Source: DATKFM01 sp963810485
GTDB lineage: Bacteria; Pseudomonadota; Alphaproteobacteria; Dongiales; Dongiaceae
Length of the DNA: 64,000 nt
NCBI GenBank assembly: GCA_963810485.1
Contig: CAWENQ010000003.1
Coordinates: forward strand, 806,001-870,000
Direction: 5' to 3'
Notes under the pieces: generated by a model
What the model was told of the DNA's origin: nothing
Seen by the model: the letters and a program-made list of their open reading frames with translations, nothing else
Databases searched by the model: none
Shown here: in pieces, positions 1-7,565 of the stretch
Numbering within the stretch: position 1 is the stretch's first letter
How the letters are laid out: each line of letters begins with the position of its first letter
Program-made: the position numbers and the translations under genes

Positions 1-2
1 AG

Positions 3-398
3 ACTTTGCTGACACCGGCGCATTTCGCCAACCTCGCCACCGACCCCGCCACGCTTTCCTTCCGCGACCTCGTGCAATTCATCATCAAGCCCAATGTCGG
101 CGCCCGCGCGGTCTATTTTTACGAAACCTGGATGTATCACAAGCTGATGCTGCCGTTCTCGCTGCTGGTGATGATCCTGCTGGCGGCGCCCGTGGCACAG
201 GGTTTGCAGCGGCAGGGCGGCATGGCGACCGGCTTGGCGCTGGGAGTGGCACTGGGCTTTCTCTACTTCGTCTGCCAGGGCCTCATGCTGACCCTCGGCG
301 AGACCGGCGCCATGTCGCCGCTAATCGCCGCGTGGGCGCCGCCGCTGCTGTTCGGTGCCCTCGGCACGTTCTGGCTCCTCCGGGTTGAGGGTTACTAG
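3..398 (+). CDS. LptF/LptG-family (YjgP/YjgQ) lipid export permease, C-terminal part
   Basis: The frame is open to the left window edge, so this is the last ~131 residues of a longer gene. It matches the C-terminal half of the LptF/LptG family, inner-membrane partners of an LptB-type ATPase that extract lipid from the outer leaflet of the inner membrane. Seen: a RAVYFYETWMYHKLMLP stretch leading into a hydrophobic segment, a GLALGVALGFLYFVCQG segment, and a last segment after AAWAPPLLFG, i.e. the three terminal helices of the family. The next gene starts about 200 bases on, same strand. Given the hydroxylase, acyltransferase and nucleotidyltransferases that follow, it could be a sphingolipid-dedicated LptF/G paralogue rather than the LPS transporter (inference). 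Which of F or G cannot be told from this fragment. Confidence 0.85.
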   Translation, partial: TLLTPAHFANLATDPATLSFRDLVQFIIKPNVGARAVYFYETWMYHKLMLPFSLLVMILLAAPVAQGLQRQGGMATGLALGVALGFLYFVCQGLMLTLGETGAMSPLIAAWAPPLLFGALGTFWLLRVEGY

Positions 399-596
399 CT
401 ACTAATATGCTGCGGCAGCCCACCCCAGCTACAACCCGTTGCGCTGGCTGGATTCTCTTCGCGCCCTTGGGTTGCGAAAAAACGCTCGGGAGATTAGATT
501 CCCTGCATGCGGCGATTCGCCGCCTCTTGGCTTATGACCGCCACGGAGCATTCCTTGGCTACCCTGTGGAAGACGCGTACGCATAATCTCGGCCGG

Positions 597-1367
597 ATGG
601 ATATGGCCGACCTGATCCTGGCGTTCGTCACCTACCCGACCGTACACGCTTATGTCCTACTCGCGTTGATTAGCGTGGGAATCACCATCTATCTGCTGCC
701 AGGCGCATCGCTGCTTGATCTGGCGATTGCCGTGGCGCTGGCCATCGCCGTCTATCCCTTGGCCTGGTACCTGATTCACCGCTTCATGCTGCACGGCCAG
801 TATCTATACAAGTCACGCTGGACCGCGGCGGTGTGGAAGCGCATCCATTTCGATCATCACCAGGATCCGCACGATCTGCGCGTGCTGTTCGGCGCGCTCT
901 ACACCACGCTGCCGACGATCGCGATCATCACCATCACCGTCGGCTGGCTCGTCGCCGGACCGGCCGGCGGCGCCATCGCGTTCGCCACCGGCCTGCTGAC
1001 CACCTGCTTCTACGAATTCGCCCATTGCGTGCAGCATCTGAACACCACGCCGAAAACGAAGTTCATGCAGCGCGTGAAGCGACTGCATCTCTCCCACCAC
1101 TTCCACAATGAGCAGGGCAATTTCGGCATCACGAATTTCAACTGGGACCGCTTACTCGGCACCTATTACGGCAAGGCCAAAAACGTCGGCCGCAGCGCCA
1201 CCGTGTTTAACCTCGGCTATACGGCGGAAATGGCGAATAAGTATCCCTGGGTCCAGGAACTCTCCGGCGGCGTTCGCCGTGACGGCGGCCCTCGGCCCTC
1301 CGGCGACGAGCGCATAGTGGGCGGGGAAATGGCCGCCGGTAGCGGGCCGGCAACGGCCGGGTCATGA
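597..1367 (+). CDS. Fatty acid hydroxylase / sterol desaturase superfamily protein
   Basis: Integral membrane di-iron oxygenase of the fatty-acid-hydroxylase superfamily, about 256 residues. The eight-histidine signature is visible: H61-x4-H66 (HRFMLH), H84-x2-HH (HFDHH), H143-x3-H147 and H164-x2-HH (HLSHH). Hydrophobic segments lie around residues 15-60 and 100-140. The frame opens at 507, but the family alignment begins near residue 31 of that frame, so I place the start at ATG 597 (ATG 603 is an alternative; no strong ribosome site at either). The stop overlaps the next start in an ATGA. In family terms it would hydroxylate or desaturate a lipid chain; with the neighbours, a ceramide or long-chain base is a plausible substrate (inference). 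The last ~60 residues are low-complexity Gly/Arg-rich and not part of the catalytic fold. Confidence 0.85.
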   Translation: MDMADLILAFVTYPTVHAYVLLALISVGITIYLLPGASLLDLAIAVALAIAVYPLAWYLIHRFMLHGQYLYKSRWTAAVWKRIHFDHHQDPHDLRVLFGALYTTLPTIAIITITVGWLVAGPAGGAIAFATGLLTTCFYEFAHCVQHLNTTPKTKFMQRVKRLHLSHHFHNEQGNFGITNFNWDRLLGTYYGKAKNVGRSATVFNLGYTAEMANKYPWVQELSGGVRRDGGPRPSGDERIVGGEMAAGSGPATAGS

Positions 1368-2545
1368 ATAGCGTGACCGCGGCTCCGGCCGCGGCGTCCA
1401 GCGGTACATCGCCCATCCGCGTCGAACCCGTGCGCAATGCCGCTGATCTGCGTCAGTTCATCCGCTTGCCTGGGCTCATCTACCGCGGGCACCCCGCCTA
1501 TGTCGCGCCCCTGGAGCTGGAGCGACTGGATGCCCTGCGCCAGGACAAGAATCCGTTCTACCAGCATGCCAGCGGCGAATACTGGCTGGCCTACAGGGAC
1601 AGCCGGCCCGTCGGCCGCATCAGCGCCCAGGTCGACCGCCTCTCGCTGGAGCGCCACGGCGCCGATCTCGGCCATTTCGGCAATATCGACGGTGAAGATG
1701 ATCCGGCGGTGTTCAATGCGCTGCTGGAGACCGCTGCAGCCTGGCTGAAGACCCAGGGCATGCGGCGAATGCTCGGTCCGTTCAGCTTGAGCATCAATGA
1801 AGAGATCGGCGTGATGGTCGAAGGTTTCGACTCACTGCCGATGATGTTCATGCCCTACCATCCGCCCTATGTCGGCCGGAATCTGGACGCCCTCGGATTC
1901 GCCAAGGCGAAGGACGTGGTCGCCTACGATCTGCGCATCCCCCGGGAGACTCCGGCGGCGGTCACGCATTTCTCGTCCCGCGCGGGCAAGAGCGGCCGCC
2001 TCCGCGTTCGCCGCGTCGACATGAAGCGCTATGGCGAAGAGCTGAATCTGTTGATCGAGACCTTCAACGACGCCTGGTCGGAGAACTGGAAGTTCATCCC
2101 CTTCACCAAGGCGGAGGCGGCGCATCTCTCCAAAGGCCTGCGGCCACTGATCAATGCGGAGCTGTTCTGGATCGCCGAGCTGGACGGCAAGCCGATCTGC
2201 ATGGCGCTGTGTCTGCAGAACCTCTGCGAGGCCGCGGCCGGTCTGAACGGCAAACTGCTGCCCTTCGGCTGGGCCAGGATGCTTTGGCGTCTCAAGGTCG
2301 CGGGCGTGAAGACGGCACGGGTGCCGCTCATGGGCCTGCGCCGGGAGTATCACGGCACGCCGATCGGCGCCGTGGCTCTGTTCGCCATCTTCGACGCGCT
2401 GCGCGGTGGCCTGCAGCGCTGCGGCATCGAGCGCGTCGAACTGGGCTGGGTCTTGGAAGACAATATGTCGCTGCGCCGCGTTCTCGAATCCATCGGCGCC
2501 CGCGTCTACAAGACCTACCGGATGTACGAGAAGGAGATCCCATGA
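1364..2545 (+). CDS. N-acyltransferase-like (GNAT-fold) protein, candidate bacterial ceramide synthase
   Basis: 393-residue soluble protein of the long GNAT-like family often labelled dATP pyrophosphohydrolase or hypothetical. Seen: an N-terminal lobe with RLPGLIYRGHPAYVAPL and NPFYQHA motifs, a central segment with MLGPFSLSINEEIGVMVEGF and PYVGRNLDALGF, and a C-terminal GNAT-like lobe ending GWVLEDNMSLRRVLESIGA and YKTYRMYEK. These features match, from memory, the family to which the Caulobacter acyl-CoA-dependent ceramide synthase belongs, and its position between a fatty-acid hydroxylase and a nucleotidyltransferase fits that pathway. Translational coupling on both sides (ATGA at 1364 and at 2542) indicates one operon. 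Assignment as a ceramide synthase is inference; a generic N-acyltransferase is the fallback. Confidence 0.75.
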   Translation: MNSVTAAPAAASSGTSPIRVEPVRNAADLRQFIRLPGLIYRGHPAYVAPLELERLDALRQDKNPFYQHASGEYWLAYRDSRPVGRISAQVDRLSLERHGADLGHFGNIDGEDDPAVFNALLETAAAWLKTQGMRRMLGPFSLSINEEIGVMVEGFDSLPMMFMPYHPPYVGRNLDALGFAKAKDVVAYDLRIPRETPAAVTHFSSRAGKSGRLRVRRVDMKRYGEELNLLIETFNDAWSENWKFIPFTKAEAAHLSKGLRPLINAELFWIAELDGKPICMALCLQNLCEAAAGLNGKLLPFGWARMLWRLKVAGVKTARVPLMGLRREYHGTPIGAVALFAIFDALRGGLQRCGIERVELGWVLEDNMSLRRVLESIGARVYKTYRMYEKEIP

Positions 2546-3342
2546 CGGCGGCGGCGCGGCCGACCTGCGCTCTGCTCCTGGCGGGAAGCCGCGGCCCGGA
2601 CGATCCCGTCGCGCGCCACGCCGGCATGAAACACAAGGTACTGGTGCCGGTCGGCGGCCAGCCGATGATCCGCCGCGTGGTCGAGACGCTGCGCGCCGCC
2701 GGCATGGACCGCATCCTCATCTGCGGCGATCCCGATCTTCTGAACAGCGCCGATGAGCCAACCCGGCAGATTCTCGCCGGCGCCGACATTCAGTTCATTC
2801 CGCCAGCGGCAAGCCCCAGCGCCAGCGTGCGCCGCGCGCTTGAGAGCAAGGACATCACCTGGCCGCTACTCATCACTACGGCCGATCATCCGCTGCTGAC
2901 GCCCGCGATGCTCGAGCATTTCTACCGCGTGGCGCCGGCCGATGCCGACGCCACAGTGGGCCTGGCGCGCGCCAGCGTGATCCGGCAACAACAGCCGGAG
3001 TCTATCCGCACCTTCTACCGCTTTCGCGATGACGGCTATAGTGGCTGCAATTTGTTCCTGTTCCGCAGCCCGGCGGTCGCTGGCCTCATCCAATTCTGGT
3101 CGAAACTGGAAAGCCACCGCAAGAAGCCCTGGCGCATGGTCGCCGCGATCGGCCCCCTGACACTGATCCGCTTCGCCCTCGGTCGATTGACCCTCGCCGA
3201 TGCCCTGGCGCGCCTGTCGGCAATCGTCGGCATCAGGATCGCCGCCGCCGACATGCCCTTCGCCGAAGCGGCGATCGATGTCGACAAGCCGGAAGATCTG
3301 GAACTCGCCAATCAGATCCTGGCGCGCCGCGCGCAACGCTAA
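2542..3342 (+). CDS. MobA-like NTP transferase (candidate lipid head-group cytidylyltransferase)
   Basis: 266-residue nucleotidyltransferase of the GT-A/MobA-like fold. Seen: N-terminal nucleotide-binding loop LLLAGSRGPDD followed by MKHKVLVPVGGQPMI with the expected lysine, an acidic ITTADHPLLTP metal-site motif in the middle, and a C-terminal IDVDKPEDLELA motif typical of MobA-like transferases. The start is ATG 2542, overlapping the previous stop, with AAGGAG seven bases upstream; the frame is open further back to 2209 but that lies inside the previous gene. In Caulobacter a nucleotidyltransferase (CpgD) activates phosphoglycerate for ceramide diphosphoglycerate; this could play a similar role, but the substrate cannot be read from sequence. 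Converges on the next gene with a four-base overlap of coding ends. Confidence 0.75.
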   Translation: MTAAARPTCALLLAGSRGPDDPVARHAGMKHKVLVPVGGQPMIRRVVETLRAAGMDRILICGDPDLLNSADEPTRQILAGADIQFIPPAASPSASVRRALESKDITWPLLITTADHPLLTPAMLEHFYRVAPADADATVGLARASVIRQQQPESIRTFYRFRDDGYSGCNLFLFRSPAVAGLIQFWSKLESHRKKPWRMVAAIGPLTLIRFALGRLTLADALARLSAIVGIRIAAADMPFAEAAIDVDKPEDLELANQILARRAQR

Positions 3343-4076
3343 CGCCGCTTCTCCCACGCTTCCGCCAAACGTTCGGCGCGGATGAGGTCGGCGGGATAGT
3401 CCACCTCGCCCCAGCTCAGGCCCTGGATCAGCGCGGTCTGCACCTCATGCGCCTTGGCGATCTGCGCGATCACCTTCAGGTACCACCATTTCAGCCCCTC
3501 GGGCTGGCGCATGGCTCGATCGACTGCCTCGCAGAAGAGCCGCGGCCCCGCGCCGCGGAACAGCAGCATGCCGATGGACTCGCCGTTCACCACATCCAGC
3601 GGCAGCGTCTTGCCGATATCCAGCAGCCGCGTGCCCGCCACCTGCACCTTCATATCGTCGGCGTCGTAGCCGTCCTTGCGGTCGATGGTCACGGTGATGG
3701 GCGCGGCCGGGCTGGCCAGCAGCCGTTGCAGCACCGCCGGCTCGAAGATCGTATCGCCGTTCACGATCAGGAAATCGCCGGCCATCTCGCCCCGCGCCAG
3801 CCAGCAGCTGCCGAGATTGTCGGCGACGTTGAAGAACGGATTGAGGATCGTGCGCAATACCAGGCCATCGCGCCGCAGCGCCGCCAAATGCTCTTCCACC
3901 ATGGCGGCGCGGAAGCCGACGACGACGGCGATCTCGGTCACGCCGCCGGCCGCCAGCGTCTCCACCTGCCACTGCAGCAGGGTTCTCGACTTCAGCGGCA
4001 ATAGGCATTTCGGCCTGTCGGCCGTCAGCGGCAGCAGGCGCGATCCCTGACCGGCGCTCAATATGACCGCACGCAT
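3339..4076 (-). CDS. Nucleotidyltransferase, phosphocholine cytidylyltransferase (LicC)-like
   Basis: 245-residue NTP transferase. The classic signature is at residues 9-28: GQGSRLLPLTADRPKCLLPL, with Arg and Lys for triphosphate and substrate phosphate. VNGDTIF supplies the metal-binding Asp, and GEVDYPADLIRAE near the C-terminus is the family closing motif. The small size and lack of a C-terminal beta-helix favour LicC-type choline-phosphate or related sugar/alcohol-phosphate cytidylyltransferases over glucose-1-phosphate enzymes. It is convergent with and overlaps the end of the preceding nucleotidyltransferase, so the locus has two unrelated-subfamily transferases side by side, consistent with two activated head-group precursors (inference). 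Confidence 0.8.
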   Translation of the reverse strand: MRAVILSAGQGSRLLPLTADRPKCLLPLKSRTLLQWQVETLAAGGVTEIAVVVGFRAAMVEEHLAALRRDGLVLRTILNPFFNVADNLGSCWLARGEMAGDFLIVNGDTIFEPAVLQRLLASPAAPITVTIDRKDGYDADDMKVQVAGTRLLDIGKTLPLDVVNGESIGMLLFRGAGPRLFCEAVDRAMRQPEGLKWWYLKVIAQIAKAHEVQTALIQGLSWGEVDYPADLIRAERLAEAWEKRR

Positions 4077-4298
4077 CCTGTTCCTGCTGTCCGATCCCTG
4101 CTCTCAAAGAAGGCGCCGGCGGAGGTTCCCGGCGGTGCTGGATTGCGCCGCCGCGGCAGGCTGCGTGCGCCGCTGCGGCTTGGCGGCGCCAACTTGTAAG
4201 CCGGTCACGACGCTGTCAATGGACTTGCGCCGCGAACGGGACTAGCTTGATTGCGGCGTCCGAACAGGGCTCTGCACCTGTTCGCTCGCGGGGGAACG

Positions 4299-4478
4299 AT
4301 GGAAATCCCGGAGGCCCTGCTGGTCTGCCTACCCGAGCGGCTCCACCCGGTGAGCCGCATGTTCCTCGAGCTATATGTCCAGGGCCGCATCACCACCCAG
4401 GATTTCCTCTGGGCCTTCCACCTGCCGAATTCCGATTATCTGCCGGTGGCCGCCTGCGTCGTTAAGATCCTGCAATGA
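4299..4478 (+). CDS. Small hypothetical protein (59 aa)
   Basis: Short frame starting at ATG 4299, preceded by GGGGGAA, a usable ribosome site. It encodes a mostly hydrophobic/acidic peptide beginning MEIPEALLVCLPERL and ending VAACVVKILQ. An upstream ATG at 4251 in the same frame would add 16 residues but has no ribosome site. I recognise no family. It lies between the nucleotidyltransferase pair and the tRNA-Asn gene and may have its own promoter. Could be a chance frame. Confidence 0.45.
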   Translation: MEIPEALLVCLPERLHPVSRMFLELYVQGRITTQDFLWAFHLPNSDYLPVAACVVKILQ

Positions 4479-4583
4479 GGGCTTAACGGCTGGGAAACGC
4501 ACTTCTGCGACCATCCGGGACAAGCTTTGCATCCGGCAGGGTCTTTTGATATACCCCGCCACCGAACAATTCACAGGCTCTGA

Positions 4584-4659
4584 TCCCCGGTAGCTCAGCC
4601 GGTAGAGCAAGCGGCTGTTAACCGCTAGGTCGTTCGTTCGAGTCGAACCCGGGGAGCCA
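4584..4659 (+). tRNA. tRNA-Asn (anticodon GTT), CCA encoded
   Basis: Complete cloverleaf. Acceptor TCCCCGG (4584-4590) pairs with CCGGGGA (4649-4655), discriminator G, then genomic CCA. Anticodon stem AGCGG/CCGCT encloses loop CTGTTAA with anticodon GTT. The T arm is GTTCG-TTCGAGT-CGAAC, and the D arm has GCTC/GAGC. All stems are fully paired. Confidence 0.97.
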
Positions 4660-4664
4660 GTTAG

Positions 4665-4705
4665 AACAAGGGGTTAGCGCCAGGCGCTGACCCCTTGTTT
4701 CGTCT
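4665..4705 (+). terminator. Intrinsic terminator of tRNA-Asn
   Basis: AACAAGGGGTTAGCGCC (4665-4681) is complementary to 4683-4699 with a single G-U wobble, forming a very long hairpin immediately after the tRNA CCA end, followed by a T-rich run (TTTCGTCTTT). It separates the tRNA from the next gene. Confidence 0.8.
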
Positions 4706-4722
4706 TTGTGTGGTGCAGCGAC

Positions 4723-5028
4723 ATGGCAAACGCAAGAAACAAGCATCAATCACGGGAAAGGCAGGGCCGCGTCCGCGACGTGTTGATGCAGGAGTGGGAT
4801 CCAATTGGTGTGGCGGGCGTTCCCGAAGCCGCGGACGAGTACGACAGATATGCCGCCCGGGCCTACGTCATGCTGATGGATGAACGCGCCGACACGCGAA
4901 GGATAGCGGCGTATCTCCTGGAAATCGCGACCAAGAACATGGGCCTTTCAGGCGCGACCCTTGCCGAGCGCAGTGAACGGGCCGCAGAGGCTTTGGTTGC
5001 TCTGCGCCACGAGTTCGAAACGCACTAG
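4723..5028 (+). CDS. Hypothetical protein with WDPIG signature (101 aa)
   Basis: Starts at ATG 4723 (a GTG at 4708 in frame has no better support). The protein is helical and charged. The segment MQEWDPIGVAGVPEAADEYD resembles the WDPIG...DEYD signature I associate with DUF1871-like small proteins, often found near toxin/immunity or contact-dependent systems; I am not sure of that link. It stands alone, just downstream of the tRNA terminator, and is convergent with the receptor gene that follows. Function unknown. Confidence 0.65.
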   Translation: MANARNKHQSRERQGRVRDVLMQEWDPIGVAGVPEAADEYDRYAARAYVMLMDERADTRRIAAYLLEIATKNMGLSGATLAERSERAAEALVALRHEFETH

Positions 5029-5061
5029 ACTAGTCAAGCACGGAAAGTCCGACGCCGGTTT

Positions 5062-6048
5062 CTACTCAATCACCACATCGGCCCGGTCGACAACGTCCTG
5101 AGGAATCGTCACGCCCATTTTCTCGGCCATCCCGGGATTGACGTGAAGAAACGTGTCTTCGGCGACCGCCACGGGAATTGTACCCGGCCTCGCGCCCTTG
5201 AGGATTCGGACGACCAGGTTTCCCGTCTGGAAGCCGACGCTGTAGTAGTCAAAGCCGATGGCGGCAATCGCGCCGTGCTTCACCGAGTCAATGTCGCCAG
5301 TGTAGACAGGTATCTGGTTGTCGATGCCGACCTTGATGACGTCGCCGAGCATCGCGATGACCGTATTGTCGGTCGGAACAAAGATGACGTCTGCCTTGCC
5401 GATCAGGCTCGCCGCCGCCGCCCCGACATCAGACGGTTTGGCGACCGGCGCCTCGACGACTGTCATGAAGCCGTTCGTCGCGGCCATCTTCATCAGGCGG
5501 ACGAGCGTTCTGGAGTTGCTTTCCTTGGGATTGAACAGGACACCGATCGCGCGTGCGCCCGGCGTGATTTCCTTGATGAGATCGAATTGCTTCTTGATCG
5601 GCGCCAAGTCGCTGATCCCCGTCGTGTAGCCGCCAGGGCGATTCATATCCCGCACAAGTTGGGCGCCCAGCGGATCGGTGACGGCGGTGAAAACGACGGG
5701 GATCTCAACTGTCGTCTTCGCGATCGCTTGCGCCGATGGCGTGGAGATGGCCACGATCACATTAGGCCTATCCTTGGCGAATTTCTGGGCGATTTTGAGG
5801 GCGACAGCCGGATCGCCCTTCGCCTCCTCATAGATGAATTCCAGGTTCTTGCCCTGCACATATCCCGCAGCCTTGAGCGCATCGCGGACGCCGTCGCGGC
5901 AGGCATCGAGCGCGGGGTGCTTTTCGATCGCGGTAACGGCGACGACAACCTTTTCGGCTGCCCAGGAGGGCGGCGCGCAGAGCGAGAACGCAATCAGAGC
6001 CGCTACAGTGCCGAGAGCACTAATCTTCTGGCGAAGCGGCGAGATCAT
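5062..6048 (-). CDS. ABC transporter substrate-binding protein, ABC_sub_bind (TrpX-like) family
   Basis: 328 residues with a Sec signal peptide (positively charged start, hydrophobic ALGTVAALIAFSLCA, cleavage near residue 31 after SWAA). The mature part has the two-lobed type-1 periplasmic binding fold of the ABC_sub_bind family: DACRDGVRDALKAAGYVQGKN, VAISTPSAQAIAKTT, VFTAVTDPLGAQLV and IGVLFNPKESNS are characteristic. Family members bind tryptophan/tyrosine-like or other small ligands. No permease or ATPase lies beside it, so it is an orphan receptor here; the ligand cannot be inferred. Confidence 0.88.
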   Translation of the reverse strand: MISPLRQKISALGTVAALIAFSLCAPPSWAAEKVVVAVTAIEKHPALDACRDGVRDALKAAGYVQGKNLEFIYEEAKGDPAVALKIAQKFAKDRPNVIVAISTPSAQAIAKTTVEIPVVFTAVTDPLGAQLVRDMNRPGGYTTGISDLAPIKKQFDLIKEITPGARAIGVLFNPKESNSRTLVRLMKMAATNGFMTVVEAPVAKPSDVGAAAASLIGKADVIFVPTDNTVIAMLGDVIKVGIDNQIPVYTGDIDSVKHGAIAAIGFDYYSVGFQTGNLVVRILKGARPGTIPVAVAEDTFLHVNPGMAEKMGVTIPQDVVDRADVVIE

Positions 6049-6153
6049 GATTGGATTCCCCTGTTCGATTTCATTCCAAATGCCATCATAGCATCGCGCG
6101 CCGCACCACGACCATGGCAGCCGGCCTAGTCCATGACTGCCGGCGGCGGTGTA

Positions 6154-6768
6154 CTAGCGGACTGGCTCCAGTTCCATGACAGCTATAGTGGCGGAGCCCT
6201 GTGGCGTGATTTCGATTACCGGGGATGCCTGCGGTGACCCCTGCCATAGCAGCGTATCGCCGGCTGCGCCCTGCACATGTTGGTTCATCGCCGTGAACCC
6301 GGCGTCGCCCTCGAGCAGATGCAGCATGGCGATGGGCGCATTCATGGCGACCCGCGCCGGATCCGACCAGCGGCTGACAGTGGTCCGCGCCGTGAGGTTC
6401 TTGCGGTTGACCATCAGGTTGAAATCCCGGATCGGCCCGTCGATCAGCTTGCATTCCGTCGCCGCATCGCCGGGAAACGAAACCGGCACGAAGCAGCGGT
6501 CCAAGCGCTGGGGCGCTTGCCCCGCCACGGTCAACTCCATGCCGTTGCCGTCGATCACCATGATGGTGCGGTCAATGCCGGGAAAGCTCGAAAAGGGGCC
6601 GGACTGATCGACGGTCGCGATGCTGAGCCGCCAGCGGAATCCGGCATCGCGCATCGACGCCCCTGGCGGATTGATGGCGATCTCCCGCGTGAAGCCCAGG
6701 CCATTCTTCCAGGGCATGATCCTGTGATCGGCGGGCTCGATCCGGCGCAGCAATGGGGCGCCGTTCAT
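6154..6768 (-). CDS. hutD: HutD/Ves family protein
   Basis: 204-residue cupin-fold protein of the HutD family. Seen: IMPWKNGLGFTREIAINPP near the N-terminus, WRLSIATVDQSGPFSSFPGIDRT, and FNLMVNRKNLTA, all standard for HutD. HutD usually sits with histidine-utilisation genes, where it is proposed to modulate the pathway through formylglutamate; no hut enzymes are in this window, so this copy is isolated. Molecular activity is unproven. Confidence 0.88.
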   Translation of the reverse strand: MNGAPLLRRIEPADHRIMPWKNGLGFTREIAINPPGASMRDAGFRWRLSIATVDQSGPFSSFPGIDRTIMVIDGNGMELTVAGQAPQRLDRCFVPVSFPGDAATECKLIDGPIRDFNLMVNRKNLTARTTVSRWSDPARVAMNAPIAMLHLLEGDAGFTAMNQHVQGAAGDTLLWQGSPQASPVIEITPQGSATIAVMELEPVR

Positions 6769-6847
6769 AGCTCGACCATCCGGGTGGAAATCAGCAGCAG
6801 GTTCGCCATCGCGCCGAGACTAGCCGCGCGGTGCGAATCGATCCAGA

Positions 6848-7363
6848 TCAGGCCGAGTGGGGCTTGGCCTCGGGCGCGCGCTTGCGGCCGTGGCGCTGCC
6901 GTTCGAGCGCCAGGGCGAGGCCGGGGACATCGTGGATCTCGTCGGTCCAGCCATGGACGATGGTGAGATTCTGCCGCACCCGCATCTCGTCGATGCCGGC
7001 CGCGGCCAGGGCGCCGGTGAACAGCCGCTCGATGCGCGCGGCGATCGCCTGATCGCCCGAGCTGCCTTCCTGATCCCGCGGGCCTAGGAACGCGGCGACG
7101 ATGCTGCCGTCGCCGCCGACGCCGACGATCGAGCTGGGATCGTACAGGCCGTCGACGATCTGCTGCGTCGGAGTATTGCTGCCGCCGGAGATCACCTCGC
7201 GGTCCAGTCGCGCCAGGGACACGCGCAGATGCAGGTCCGCCAGCCGCCGCAACTGCGCGTCGAGCTTGTTGACGAACGCGTTCGGCAACGACATGCCCGC
7301 GCCATTCGGCGGCGGAATCTCGTTGTCGGTCCGGCTGTCCAGTCTGAAGAGTTTAGACGTCAT
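6848..7363 (-). CDS. Hypothetical protein, possible degenerate GGDEF-like fold
   Basis: 171 residues from ATG 7363 (a TTG one codon upstream is less likely). No clear family. The middle carries IVGVGGDGSIVAAFLGP at about residues 79-95, followed by a helix rich in Ala/Arg and a strand-like LTIVHGW; the order is reminiscent of the signature strand-turn-strand and following helix of a GGDEF domain, but with GGDGS where an active diguanylate cyclase has GGDEF. It would lack catalytic acids. No signal peptide or membrane segment. Preceded by an AT-rich non-coding stretch that probably holds its promoter. Confidence 0.6.
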   Translation of the reverse strand: MTSKLFRLDSRTDNEIPPPNGAGMSLPNAFVNKLDAQLRRLADLHLRVSLARLDREVISGGSNTPTQQIVDGLYDPSSIVGVGGDGSIVAAFLGPRDQEGSSGDQAIAARIERLFTGALAAAGIDEMRVRQNLTIVHGWTDEIHDVPGLALALERQRHGRKRAPEAKPHSA

Positions 7364-7565
7364 CAAAATATGCTTAACGCCGCATTAACCATTTCTATAT
7401 GTCATTCAATAAGTTATCAGCCGACATTAATGCGGTCGTGGGTGAAAGTTGTGGCATGGCTTTCGCACTGCCGCGAAAATCGCGGCCGGTTCCATAGTTT
7501 GCTATTGGGAAATAGCGCGAGAAAACGCGCGGAGAGCCGCGTCAGCCCGCGAGCGGCAGGCTGAT

